A stretch of DNA of 64,000 bases from JACKNG01 sp040220855 (lineage in GTDB: Bacteria; Pseudomonadota; Gammaproteobacteria; Ga0077536). Positions within the stretch are counted from its first letter, which is position 1; each line of letters opens with the position of its first letter. Position numbers and translations under genes: made by a program. Positions 8,246 through 15,818 of this stretch are shown here, in pieces. The stretch spans positions 1 through 64,000 of the forward strand of contig JAVJVZ010000036.1 of the NCBI GenBank assembly GCA_040220855.1, in the 5' to 3' direction. The notes beneath the pieces are model-generated. The model was given only the letters and a program-made list of their open reading frames with translations. It was not told where the DNA came from and searched no databases.

Positions 8246-9079
8246 TCACACGGGCGGGTCACGTCGCACGCGACGGATCCAGATCGCATTCGGCGCGAGG
8301 ATGTCGATGTCGACCGGCGCGTTGAGTCCGGCGTGTTCGAGGAACCAGCGCCTGAGCTTGCGTCCGCCGACCACGCGCGGGGCAGCATTGGTATTGGTCG
8401 AGCGGTCGATGTGGCCATGGATGGCGTCGCGCTGCGGGCCACACAGGATGCGGATGCTCTCCTTGTCACCGCCGAACAGCGCCGCGTAGCGCAGGGGAAC
8501 GTTGAAGAATCCCTTGTCGAGGAAGTGGTAGCCGACGAGGAAGCGGTAGCCGGGCCGATGACCGGTCATATCGGTATAGGACTCACCAGGCGGGACCGGC
8601 AGCGCGGCGGCGGGCACGGCGCCGGCGCCGGACGCGACGACCGCGCCATCGCTATCGGTGCGGTTCCACGGCGGTGCCAGCGCGTCGAGCAGGCTGAGAT
8701 GCAGGCCGGCGGCGAGGTTGACCTCGAACGGGCCGACGAGCAACCGGCCGGGGCCCGGTCGTACCAGCAGCGTGAGCGGATGTCCGGCCGCGAGGAGGGC
8801 GCGGATCCGCGCGCGGTTGCGCGCCCGTGCCGAGCGCGGTGGGCCGCCGCGCTCGTAGCCCGCCATGCGTTGCGCCAGCGTGCGCCGGCAGCGGCCGATG
8901 TAGAGCAACGTTTCACCGCTGACGAAGGCGTAGAGGGCATCGGCGGCCTCGCGACCGCGGGACAGCGTGAGCCGCGGCCGGCCGGCCTCGAGGCGCCACT
9001 CGCCGGCGGTGTCGAAGCCGATGCTGCGCAGGCGGTCGACGGCGTTCGGTTCCATCGCGAGTGCGGTCCGTGGGCACAT
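8246..9079 (-). CDS. GIY-YIG nuclease-domain protein
   Basis: A 277-residue protein. LYAFVSGETLLYIGRCRRTL at about residues 49-68 corresponds to the two short motifs of the GIY-YIG fold, here YAF...YIG, followed by an Arg that may match the catalytic Arg. The C-terminal 150 residues (HRPGYRFLVGYHFLDKGFFN onward) are not a domain I recognise. The ATG at 9079 lies 9 bases after a TAGAAT -10-like box, which favours this start over the internal Met at 9055. It could be a structure-specific endonuclease or a DNA-binding relative. It stands alone and is divergent from the MFS gene. Confidence 0.6.
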   Translation of the reverse strand: MCPRTALAMEPNAVDRLRSIGFDTAGEWRLEAGRPRLTLSRGREAADALYAFVSGETLLYIGRCRRTLAQRMAGYERGGPPRSARARNRARIRALLAAGHPLTLLVRPGPGRLLVGPFEVNLAAGLHLSLLDALAPPWNRTDSDGAVVASGAGAVPAAALPVPPGESYTDMTGHRPGYRFLVGYHFLDKGFFNVPLRYAALFGGDKESIRILCGPQRDAIHGHIDRSTNTNAAPRVVGGRKLRRWFLEHAGLNAPVDIDILAPNAIWIRRVRRDPPV

Positions 9080-9088
9080 CCCGGGCGC

Positions 9089-9094
9089 ATTCTA
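9089..9094 (-). promoter_or_regulatory. Probable -10 box of GIY-YIG gene (TAGAAT), near-leaderless
   Basis: On the minus strand TAGAAT ends 9 bases before the ATG at 9079. Transcription would begin about 2 bases before the start codon, and no Shine-Dalgarno site is present. It belongs to the set of short-leader promoters noted elsewhere in this window. Confidence 0.4.
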
Positions 9095-9180
9095 CCGGCC
9101 CCGGCGCCTGCTGCGGCAGCTCCGCGACGACGGCCGACGCGCGCAACGTGTACACTGCGCGGCGCGGCCGACTTGCCGGC

Positions 9181-10404
9181 GTGGCGCAGGCGCCGCGCCT
9201 CGCCGCGCTTACCGTCCCGGCCGGCCGACCCTGCTTGAATCCCACCATCTTCCTGCTCGCTACCGTGGCCTTCGTGGTCGTCGCCGTGATGACGGTGACG
9301 GGTCCGCTGCTCCCGCTCGTCGCCAACGAGTTCGCGCGTACGGTCGGCCAGGCCGGCATCATCGTGACCGCCTTTGCCGTGCCCTACGGTGCGTTCCAGA
9401 TCGTGTTCGGGCCGCTCGGCGATCGCTACGGCAAGCTCCGCGTGATCGCACTCGCGCTCGGTGTCGGTAGCCTGTTCGTCATCGGCAGCGGTGTCTCGCG
9501 TTCGCTCGACGGCCTGGCGCTGATGCGCTTCTGCTCGGGGCTCGCGATGGCGGCGACGATCCCGCTCGCGATGGCCTGGATCGCCGACGAAGTGCCCGCG
9601 GCGGCGCGCCAGCCGGTGATGGGGCGTTACGTCAACGGCCTGGTGATGGGGCAGATCGCGGGCGGACTGCTCGGCGGTCTCGCCGCTGAGTACTTCGACT
9701 GGCGGCTGGTGTTCTTTCTCCTGGGCACCGCCTGCGCGGTGGTGGCCTTGGCGTTGTGGACGCGTGCCGAGCGCGGCCCGCCGCGTGCCGCGGTCGCCTG
9801 GCGCTGGCGCGAGGTGCTGACCATCTACGTTGGCCTGTTCCGCGAGCGTCGTGCGCGCCGCATCATTATCGTCGGCACGCTCGAAGGCGTGCTCATCTTC
9901 GGTGTGCTGGCTTACTTCGGCGCCTACCTGCGACAGGCCTTCGGCCTCGACTACGCGCGCATCGGCCTGGTGCTGTGTGCCTACGGGTTCGGCGGCATGA
10001 TCTACGCGGCCGCCGTGCACAGGCTGATGCGCCTGCTCGGCGAGCGTCGCATGGTGGCCTGGGGATCGGCGCTGCTCGCCCTGTGCTACGCCGCGCTGGC
10101 CGCGGCGCCGGCGTGGTGGCTATGCGTGCCGGCGCTGTTGTTCGCCGGGTTCGGCTTCTACCTCTTCCACAACACCATGCAGGTGCAGGCCACCGAGCTG
10201 TCGCAGTCGGCACGCGGCACGGCGGTGGCCTTGTGGGTGTTCATGCTGTTCATGGGGCAGGGCGTCGGCGTGTTCCTGTTCGGCCGCCTGATCGATGCGC
10301 TCGGCTACGCGCCGGCGTTCCTCGCCGCCGGCGCCGGCGTGGCGCTGCTCGGCCTGTGGTTCTCGCACCGCATGGTCACCCACGCCGCGCAGCACGCGGC
10401 GTGA
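9181..10404 (+). CDS. Major facilitator superfamily transporter
   Basis: An approximately 400-residue polytopic inner-membrane protein with about 12 hydrophobic segments. The loop between helices 2 and 3 has FGPLGDRYGKLRVIALALG, the MFS signature motif (G-x-L-x-D-R-x-G). The start is uncertain: no ATG fits. GTG at 9181 (used here) lies 25 bases after a TACACT -10-like box, while TTG at 9235, directly before NPTIFLLATVAF, is the alternative and gives 389 residues. The overall pattern resembles drug/metabolite exporters of the Bcr/CflA or AraJ type. It ends at a hairpin shared with the convergent hydrolase gene. The substrate is unknown. Confidence 0.8.
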   Translation: MAQAPRLAALTVPAGRPCLNPTIFLLATVAFVVVAVMTVTGPLLPLVANEFARTVGQAGIIVTAFAVPYGAFQIVFGPLGDRYGKLRVIALALGVGSLFVIGSGVSRSLDGLALMRFCSGLAMAATIPLAMAWIADEVPAAARQPVMGRYVNGLVMGQIAGGLLGGLAAEYFDWRLVFFLLGTACAVVALALWTRAERGPPRAAVAWRWREVLTIYVGLFRERRARRIIIVGTLEGVLIFGVLAYFGAYLRQAFGLDYARIGLVLCAYGFGGMIYAAAVHRLMRLLGERRMVAWGSALLALCYAALAAAPAWWLCVPALLFAGFGFYLFHNTMQVQATELSQSARGTAVALWVFMLFMGQGVGVFLFGRLIDALGYAPAFLAAGAGVALLGLWFSHRMVTHAAQHAA

Positions 10405-10409
10405 GAGCG

Positions 10410-10433
10410 TGGCCGGCGGTTCACCGCCGGCCA
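10410..10433. terminator. Hairpin between convergent genes
   Basis: A perfect 10-bp stem (TGGCCGGCGG / CCGCCGGCCA) with a TTCA loop lies between the stop codons of the MFS transporter and the alpha/beta hydrolase. Its symmetry suits a bidirectional terminator. There is no T-tract, so intrinsic termination is likely but not certain. Confidence 0.6.
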
Positions 10434-10444
10434 TCATGCGCTGC

Positions 10445-11338
10445 CTACAGGTGTTCGACGAACCAGTCGCGCGCCGCCGCGCTCGTCTCGTCGAAGGCAT
10501 CGGTATAGGCGGCGTAGTGATCGGCTTCGACCACGAACAGCTTCTTCGGCCCCTTGACCATGTCGAAGCAATCGAGCGCGATGTCGGTTGGCGTGGTGGT
10601 GTCGAAGCGCGACACGATCATGAGCAGTGGCGTGACACCGAGACGCACCATGTAACCGCTGACGTCGTACTCCAGCATGTATTCGATCGAGCGCAGGGTG
10701 ACACGGTTCTGCCAGGTGCAGTCGGGATCGGCGTCGACGAACTGGTGAATGTAGTTGTAGGTTGCCTCCCCCGGGAACAGGTGGGGCTCGTTCGGATCGA
10801 GCGAGCACATCTTCATGTAGGCGGACGGCTTGCCTTCGACGCGACGCTCGCGATCTTCGTCGAGCATCTGCCAGAAGCCGGGCATCTGCGTCACCGGCAT
10901 GAACTGCTGCAGGTTGCGCCAGCCGATCATGAACGGCACTTGGCTGACCACGCACTTCACGCGCCGGTCGAGCGCGGCGACCGCGCATACCGTGCCGCCG
11001 GTGTAGCTCGTGCCCCACACGCCGATGCGTGCGGGGTCACATTCCTTCTGCGCCTGCGCGAACGTGATCGCCGAGCGATAGTCGCGCAGCTGCATGGTGG
11101 GGTCGATGTCCTGGCGCGGCCGGCCGCCGCTCGCCCCGAGGCAGCGGTTGTCATAGACGAGCACGGCCATGCCCGCCTTGCAGAAGACCTCGGCGTACTT
11201 GTCGAGCGTCATCTCCTTGACGCCGGAAAAGCCGTGCGCCATCACCACCGTCGGAAACGGGCTCTTGCCCTTGTTCGGCTTGTACAGCCAGCCGCGCAGC
11301 GTGACTCCGTCGGCCTTGAATTCGATATCGCGTCGCAT
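10445..11338 (-). CDS. Alpha/beta hydrolase (dienelactone-hydrolase-like)
   Basis: A 297-residue cytoplasmic hydrolase. The oxyanion region MAHGFSGVKEM is at about residue 33, the nucleophile elbow is GTSYTGG with Ser111, and a DTTTPTDIALDCF segment and H near DHYAAY supply candidates for the acid and His. The G-x-S-x-x-G-G elbow is common in the DLH/acetyl-xylan-esterase-like subgroup. The start ATG at 11338 follows a strong GGGGAGGA site; an upstream in-frame ATG is rejected for that reason. The MITE-like element begins only 18 bp upstream of the start codon, so the gene's promoter must lie in or beyond that element. The substrate is unknown. Confidence 0.85.
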   Translation of the reverse strand: MRRDIEFKADGVTLRGWLYKPNKGKSPFPTVVMAHGFSGVKEMTLDKYAEVFCKAGMAVLVYDNRCLGASGGRPRQDIDPTMQLRDYRSAITFAQAQKECDPARIGVWGTSYTGGTVCAVAALDRRVKCVVSQVPFMIGWRNLQQFMPVTQMPGFWQMLDEDRERRVEGKPSAYMKMCSLDPNEPHLFPGEATYNYIHQFVDADPDCTWQNRVTLRSIEYMLEYDVSGYMVRLGVTPLLMIVSRFDTTTPTDIALDCFDMVKGPKKLFVVEADHYAAYTDAFDETSAAARDWFVEHL

Positions 11339-11356
11339 CCTCGTCCTCCCCTGCAA

Positions 11357-11384
11357 CTAGAACCGGTCTCAAGATTATTCGTGG
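11357..11384 (+). repeat. Left terminal inverted repeat of the MITE-like element
   Basis: 28 bases beginning CTAGAACCGGTCTCAAGA. The reverse complement occurs at 11602-11629 with a single C/T difference. The repeat ends 18 bp from the hydrolase start codon. Confidence 0.85.
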
Positions 11385-11539
11385 TTGCGTTGGCGCGCAA
11401 ACAGCTCGGCTACCAGGCACAGTGCGCAGGGAATAGGGGTTCTATTTCCAAGCACTGTAACGCCGTAGACGGGCTGTTTGCGCCCAACCCGAAGGGCCGA
11501 CGGCTGCTTTCGCGCATTTCCGCGTTGCTCGTCGCTCAT
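11375..11539 (-). CDS. 54-codon open frame inside the MITE-like element (doubtful gene)
   Basis: This frame starts MSDEQRGNARKQPSA, runs through the element and stops at a TAA that lies inside the left terminal repeat. It contains two Cys (CALC) and no hydrophobic segment, and I see no Shine-Dalgarno site. It is probably a by-product of the repeat sequence, and in other genomes such frames are often annotated as hypothetical proteins. A function for the peptide is not supported. Confidence 0.2.
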   Translation of the reverse strand: MSDEQRGNARKQPSALRVGRKQPVYGVTVLGNRTPIPCALCLVAELFARQRNHE

Positions 11540-11601
11540 TTAGCGACGGCTAAACCACGCTCCTCGCGCCTTGAACTGCGCGAAAACAGCCGTCGGCGCA
11601 G

Positions 11602-11629
11602 CCACGAATAATTTTGAGACCGGTTCTAG
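11602..11629 (-). repeat. Right terminal inverted repeat of the MITE-like element
   Basis: 28 bases ending TTTTGAGACCGGTTCTAG. It is the partner of the left repeat at 11357-11384. It lies about 90 bp upstream of the greB -10 box. Confidence 0.85.
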
Positions 11630-11719
11630 GCGTCGTCATGACGGCCAGGCACCGCCGCCTACAAGATAACCGTGCGCACGCCGCGCTTGCCAGTGGCGAG
11701 GCGCGTGCGTGAGCAGCCG

Positions 11720-11725
11720 TATAAT
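11720..11725 (+). promoter_or_regulatory. Probable -10 box of greB (TATAAT)
   Basis: A consensus TATAAT lies 39 bases before the greB ATG and just downstream of the MITE-like element. A TTGCCA at 11687-11692 is too far away to be its -35, and I see no better one. Confidence 0.5.
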
Positions 11726-11764
11726 CGGTGCTCCATCCCCGCCGAGCGGAGCTGCTGCTGACCG

Positions 11765-12262
11765 ATGACGCGCTGGCGTCCACCTGCACCGCGCGCCGCG
11801 CCCTATATCACCGCGGCCGGTTTTCGCGCGCTGGAGTCCGAAGCGAAGGCGCTGTGGGACCGCCGCCACGAAGTGGTGCGCCACCTCGCTGCCGCGGCTG
11901 CCGAGGGTGACCGTTCGGAGAATGCCGAGTACCAGTACCGCAAGAAGGAGCTGCGCGAGATTGACCGTCGCATCGGCTACCTCCAACGGCGCATGCCACG
12001 GCTGAAAGTGGTCAGCGAACTACCCGAGGACCGTTCCCGGGTGTTCTTCGGCGCGACCGTCGAGCTCGAGGACGCCGGCGGTGAGCTGCGCCGCCTGCGC
12101 ATTGTCGGCAGCGACGAGGCGGCGCCGTCAGCGGGTGCGATCAGTCTCGACTCACCGGTCGCGAAACGGCTGCTCGGTCGCGCGCTCGACGATGAAGTCG
12201 ATCTCGAAGGGCTCGGCCGCATGGTGGTGGTCGCGATCGACTACGCCGACCCGGCCGGCTGA
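11765..12262 (+). CDS. greB: Transcription elongation factor GreB
   Basis: A 165-residue protein starting MTRWRPPAPRAAPYIT, which matches the GreB N terminus. The N-terminal coiled coil carries the acidic tip motif EGDRSENAEYQYRKKELREI, whose Asp/Glu residues coordinate Mg2+ in the RNA polymerase active site when the factor enters the secondary channel. The C-terminal FKBP-like domain includes the SVAKRLLGRALDDEV-type segment. GreB stimulates transcript cleavage in backtracked polymerase. It is monocistronic, with a -10 box about 40 bp upstream and a MITE-like element above that. Confidence 0.93.
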   Translation: MTRWRPPAPRAAPYITAAGFRALESEAKALWDRRHEVVRHLAAAAAEGDRSENAEYQYRKKELREIDRRIGYLQRRMPRLKVVSELPEDRSRVFFGATVELEDAGGELRRLRIVGSDEAAPSAGAISLDSPVAKRLLGRALDDEVDLEGLGRMVVVAIDYADPAG

Positions 12263-12271
12263 GCGCGCCCC

Positions 12272-12277
12272 TATAAT
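12272..12277 (+). promoter_or_regulatory. -10 box placed for leaderless transcription (TATAAT)
   Basis: A consensus TATAAT ends 6 bases before the ATG at 12284, so the transcript would begin at or next to the start codon. No Shine-Dalgarno site is present. A -35 hexamer is not obvious. Confidence 0.5.
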
Positions 12278-12283
12278 GGCGCC

Positions 12284-13159
12284 ATGAAACACCTGTTGCT
12301 GTGCGGTCTGCTGGTCGCGCTGGCGCCGGCGGTGCCGGCCGAAGCCTTCCGTTTCGACTGGCCCGTCCCGGCCGCGGTGGGCGTGCGCGCCACGGTCGAG
12401 AAGGACGGCGTGGCGAGTACCGCGCGTTACCGGGTGGCGCTCGCAGCCGCCGCGGACGGCGAGCTCGCGCTCGCCTTCGACGACTTCGAGCTGCTCGAGG
12501 TCGACGGCCGCGACGCGCGCGAACTGGCCGATGAACTGGCACCCTTGACCGCGCTGACCGGCACGCTGCCGAGCCTGCGCCTGAGCACGGCCGGCCACTA
12601 CCTCGGCACCAGCGACGCGGATGCCGCGATCGCGCAGACCCTGCGCCTGTTGCCGGAAGGCATGCCGGCAGCGACGCGCGAGCGGCTCGCCACGACGCTG
12701 CGCTCGCCCGACATGCAGCACCTCATGACGCAGCGTTCGGGCGAGCTGTGGAACACCTGGGTGGGTGCCTGGAACGGGCTCGACATTGCGCCGGGGGACA
12801 CGCTGCAGGGAACCCAGCCCGTCACCGTGCTCGGTCGCGAGCTGACCCGCCACGTACGCATCGAGCACCTGGGCGAGGCGGCCGGTTACCCCGGCAGCGT
12901 GCGCCTGCGGATGACGACCCTGGTCGAGGGGCCGGAAGTGCTCGCGCTGGTCGGTGGCCTGGTCGACCAGATGGCCGGCCAGGACGGACTGCCCCAGGCC
13001 TTCGATTCGGCACGGACGCACAACGTCACGGAAGTCGTCACGCGGCCGGGCGACCTTGTTCCGCGCCACGTCGAATCGATCGCCGAGGTGGTGCTGCGCG
13101 ACGGCAGCGGCCGTGCGCACACGCGGCGCGATCGCAAGGAGTTCTGGTTTGAGTGGTGA
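12284..13159 (+). CDS. Exported protein of unknown function
   Basis: A 291-residue protein with a cleavable signal peptide (MKHLLLCGLLVALAPAVPAEA, then FRFDWPVP). The mature part is predicted to be a mix of beta strands and helices, with no cysteine in the mature region and no motif I recognise. The GVRATVEKDGVASTARYRV and PGSVRLRMTTLVEGPE segments suggest a beta-rich domain. It overlaps the next gene by 11 bases and so is probably co-transcribed with the thioesterase and DsbA-like genes. It appears leaderless because TATAAT ends 6 bases before its ATG. The function is unknown. Confidence 0.7.
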   Translation: MKHLLLCGLLVALAPAVPAEAFRFDWPVPAAVGVRATVEKDGVASTARYRVALAAAADGELALAFDDFELLEVDGRDARELADELAPLTALTGTLPSLRLSTAGHYLGTSDADAAIAQTLRLLPEGMPAATRERLATTLRSPDMQHLMTQRSGELWNTWVGAWNGLDIAPGDTLQGTQPVTVLGRELTRHVRIEHLGEAAGYPGSVRLRMTTLVEGPEVLALVGGLVDQMAGQDGLPQAFDSARTHNVTEVVTRPGDLVPRHVESIAEVVLRDGSGRAHTRRDRKEFWFEW

Positions 13160-13661
13160 GGCGGTGACGCTGCCGGCCGACGGCGTGCTGCGCAGCGCGG
13201 CGACGGTGGCGCGCGCGTGGACCGACGCCGCCGGTGAGCTGCGCCAGGCCTTCTGTCTCAAGCTCTTCGACGACGCCGGCGACGCACTGACCTGCCTTGC
13301 CGGCATGGGCGAAGCCTACACGCGCGCCACACACAATTCGTGGGTGGCGCTGGAATCGCATCTCGCCTTCCACGCGCCGGCCCACGCCGACGACGAACTC
13401 GTCATCGAGTCCTGCGTGCTCGATCTCGACGGCAAGAAAATCCATGTCTACCAGGCGATGTATCGCGCTGACGCACTGCTCGCCACGCACGAGCAGCTCG
13501 GGCTGCATTTCAATACCGTGACGCGGCGCGGTTGCCCGTTCGAGCCCGCCGTGCACGCGGCGCTCGAGCGCCTGCGGACGGCGCGCGCCGCGCTTCCCCG
13601 GCCGGCCGGTGCCGGGCGTCACATTACGCTCGCCGCGATGGCGGAGGAGGCCGATTCGTGA
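13149..13661 (+). CDS. Hot-dog acyl-CoA thioesterase-like protein
   Basis: A 170-residue protein with a 4HBT-type hot-dog fold. The central HNSWVALESHLAFHAPAHADD and the strand LVIESCVLDLDGKKIHVYQA resemble the thioesterase domain of the YbgC/carnitine-dehydrogenase-associated group. The start is taken at TTG 13149 because AAGGAG lies 7 bases upstream. GTG at 13164 is the alternative and gives 165 residues. The gene overlaps the exported-protein gene by 11 bases and the DsbA-like gene by 4 bases, so the three are translationally coupled. The acyl substrate is unknown. Confidence 0.65.
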   Translation: MSGEAVTLPADGVLRSAATVARAWTDAAGELRQAFCLKLFDDAGDALTCLAGMGEAYTRATHNSWVALESHLAFHAPAHADDELVIESCVLDLDGKKIHVYQAMYRADALLATHEQLGLHFNTVTRRGCPFEPAVHAALERLRTARAALPRPAGAGRHITLAAMAEEADS

Positions 13662-14293
13662 GTGTGCCGATGCTGCTCTATTTCGCCGATCCGATGTGCT
13701 CGTGGTGCTGGGGTTTTGCCCCGGTCATCGCGCGCATCCGCGAGACCTACGGGGATCGCTTCGAGCAGCACCTGGTGCTCGGCGGGCTCAATCCGGACCA
13801 GCGCGAACCGCTCGACGCGCGCCAGTTCGCGCAGGTGCGCGAGCACTGGCAGCACGTCATCGATGCCACCGGCCAGCCGTTCGATTTCGGGTTCTTCGAG
13901 CGTACCGGTTTCGTCTACAACACCGAGCCCGCCTGCCGTGCGGTGGTTGCGGCACGCCGCCTCCAGCCGGGCAGCGAGTTCCGCATGCTGCATGCGCTGC
14001 ATGTCGCGTTCTATGCCGCCAACCGCGACGTGACGGATGCCGAAGTACTCGCCGACATCGCGGCCGGCCTCGATTTCGATCGCGCCGCGTTCGCCGATTG
14101 CCTGGCCGATCAGAAGACCCGCCTCGCCACCGGCAACGATTTCATGGCCGCGCAGAGCGTCGGCATCCGCGGCTTCCCCGCGCTCGTCGTCGGCGACGAG
14201 CAGGGCGGGCTGACCGGGCTCACCGTCGGCTACCAGGACTACCAGCCCCTCGCGCTCGCGATCGACGCCTGGCTCGAAGCGCGCGAGGCCTGA
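13658..14293 (+). CDS. DsbA-family (FrnE/2-hydroxychromene isomerase-like) oxidoreductase
   Basis: A 211-residue cytoplasmic thioredoxin-fold protein with a helical insertion. The active site is C14-S-W-C17 in FADPMCSWCWGF, the pattern of the cytoplasmic DsbA/FrnE group. A C-terminal cis-Pro loop is recognisable at IRGFPALVV. There is no signal peptide. The start is a GTG with a GGAGGAGG site; it overlaps the previous stop codon (GTGA). It probably works as a thiol oxidoreductase or thiol-dependent isomerase. It is convergent with the pirin gene. Confidence 0.85.
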   Translation: MSVPMLLYFADPMCSWCWGFAPVIARIRETYGDRFEQHLVLGGLNPDQREPLDARQFAQVREHWQHVIDATGQPFDFGFFERTGFVYNTEPACRAVVAARRLQPGSEFRMLHALHVAFYAANRDVTDAEVLADIAAGLDFDRAAFADCLADQKTRLATGNDFMAAQSVGIRGFPALVVGDEQGGLTGLTVGYQDYQPLALAIDAWLEAREA

Positions 14294-14330
14294 ACGCCGA
14301 CGCCGGCAGCGCGACACTGCGGACCGGCGC

Positions 14331-15176
14331 TCAGAAGCGCCCGGCGCGCAGGTCGTCGATAGCCGCCATGATTTCCTCGCGCGTGTTCAACACGAACGGC
14401 CCGTAGCGTGCAATCGGTTCCTCGAACGGGCGACCGGCGACGACCAGCGCGCGCGCCGCGGCAGTATCGGCGGTGAGTGTGACCGCGTCGCCGTCGCCGA
14501 GCACGGCGAGGTGACGATGCGGGAGCGCCGTCGGCTGGCGGCGACCGATGGTCAGCGCGCCGTCGTAGCAGTAGACGAAAGCGGTATGGCCGCGCGGCAG
14601 CGGTACGTCGAGCACACCCGCGGCGGGCAGGGCCACGTCGAAGTAAGAGGGCGCCGCGTCGATGCCGCCGACCGGGCCATCCCGATCGTCGAAGCGGCCG
14701 GCGATGACGCGTACGCGGGTGCCGTCGGCGCGCGTCACGGCCGGGATCGCGGCCGGCGCGATGTCCTGGTAACGCGGCGGGCAGAGCTTGTTGCGTGCGG
14801 GCAGATTGACCCACAGCTGGAAACCCCACATGAGGCCGTTTTCCTGTTCCGGCATCTCCGAATGCACGATGCCCCGCCCGGCCGTCATCCACTGGACCGA
14901 GCCGGCCTCGAGCAGGCCGCTGTTGCCCTGGTTGTCGGCGTGACGCATGCGCCCGGCAAGCATGTAAGTGACGGTCTCGAAGCCGCGGTGGGGATGGTCG
15001 GGGAAGCCTGCGAGGTAGTCGTCGGGGTTGTCGGAGACGAACTCGTCGAGCAGCAGGAAGGGATCGAGCTCGGACAACGCGGCGCCGCCGATGACGCGAT
15101 AGAGGCGTACGCCGGCGCCGTCGCTGGCCGCCTGGCCGGCGACGATGTCGGAAACTTCGCGGGATTGTTTGCTCAT
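14331..15176 (-). CDS. Pirin family protein
   Basis: A 281-residue bicupin. The N-terminal cupin carries the metal motif FPDHPHRGFETVTYML with the His ligands, followed by HSEMP. The C-terminal pirin domain contains a second, metal-free cupin ending in RYGPFVLNTREEI, which is typical of bacterial pirins. The ATG at 15176 is preceded by GGAG. Bacterial pirins act as quercetin 2,3-dioxygenases or as redox-sensitive regulators of metabolic enzymes, and the sequence does not decide between these. It lies beside the DsbA-like and thioredoxin genes, which suggests a redox context. Confidence 0.9.
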   Translation of the reverse strand: MSKQSREVSDIVAGQAASDGAGVRLYRVIGGAALSELDPFLLLDEFVSDNPDDYLAGFPDHPHRGFETVTYMLAGRMRHADNQGNSGLLEAGSVQWMTAGRGIVHSEMPEQENGLMWGFQLWVNLPARNKLCPPRYQDIAPAAIPAVTRADGTRVRVIAGRFDDRDGPVGGIDAAPSYFDVALPAAGVLDVPLPRGHTAFVYCYDGALTIGRRQPTALPHRHLAVLGDGDAVTLTADTAAARALVVAGRPFEEPIARYGPFVLNTREEIMAAIDDLRAGRF

Positions 15177-15235
15177 GCTCTGCTCCGGGACGCTGCGCTG
15201 ACGATACGCGACCACCGGCCCCCGGTCGATGGGAT

Positions 15236-15688
15236 TCAGGCCGCGGTGGCCCTGACCAGTGCCTGTTCGACGAAGCTGCGCAGGCCGTTACCGTCGAGGG
15301 CTCCGGACTGCCGCGCGACTTCGCGCCCGTGTGCGAAAACGATGAGGGTCGGGATGCTGCGAATGCCGTGCGCCTGCGCGGCGGCCGGCGCGGCGTCGGT
15401 GTCGAGCTTGGCAAACAGCGCGCGGCCGTGGAAGGCCGCCGCGGCACGCTCGAAGACCGGCGCCATCATCTTGCACGGACCGCACCACGCGGCCCAGAAG
15501 TCGACCACCACCGGCAGCTCGTTGCGCTCGACGAAGCGTGCGAAGCGGGTGTCGTCGAGGCTGACCGGGTGGGCGGCGAGCAGCGCGCGCTTGCAGCGCC
15601 CGCAGCGCGCGCTGTCGCCGACGCGTTCGCGCGGCAGGCGATTGAGCTGCGCGCAATGCGGGCAGACCAGTTGGAGCGTTGCGTTCAT
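15236..15688 (-). CDS. trxC: Thioredoxin 2 (TrxC)
   Basis: A 150-residue thioredoxin with the zinc-binding N-terminal extension of TrxC: CPHC at residues 9-12 and CGRC at about residues 29-32. The thioredoxin domain has DFWAAWCGPCKMMAP with the catalytic WCGPC and the cis-Pro in IRSIPTLIVF. TrxC reduces cytosolic disulfides and is typically induced by oxidative stress. It lies 59 bp downstream of the pirin start on the same strand, and is divergent from the efflux operon. A much longer upstream frame overlaps the efflux gene and is rejected. Confidence 0.93.
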   Translation of the reverse strand: MNATLQLVCPHCAQLNRLPRERVGDSARCGRCKRALLAAHPVSLDDTRFARFVERNELPVVVDFWAAWCGPCKMMAPVFERAAAAFHGRALFAKLDTDAAPAAAQAHGIRSIPTLIVFAHGREVARQSGALDGNGLRSFVEQALVRATAA

Positions 15689-15818
15689 GTGCTGGAAGAT
15701 GGGGGCTGGGCCGCGCGGATCAAGCCGGCGCCGGGTCGAGCACGCGGCCGCGCGGGGCGGGTAGACTGGTGGTGCCGGTGCGCGCCGCAGCGCCGTCGTC
15801 GTCAAAGGTGTTACCCAC

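Larger units (their letters stand above)
11357..11629. mobile_element. MITE-like element, 273 bp, CTAG-flanked
   Basis: The element is bounded by 28-bp terminal inverted repeats that match at 27 of 28 positions. Both ends finish in CTAG, which is the target of IS630/Tc1-mariner transposases (TA duplicated within CTAG), so a non-autonomous IS630-type MITE is a reasonable inference. It has no transposase. Internally it holds a second pair of 19-bp inverted repeats with one mismatch (11498-11516 and 11577-11595) and an 11-bp pair (11395-11405 and 11473-11483), so transcripts of either strand would fold strongly. A 54-codon frame runs through it. I see no second copy in the window. Confidence 0.75.

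Noticed and set aside
9061..9180. N-terminal extension of the MFS transporter up to 9061
   Set aside because: The first 40 residues are Arg/Ser-rich, overlap the start of the divergent GIY-YIG gene and its promoter, and do not resemble an MFS N terminus.
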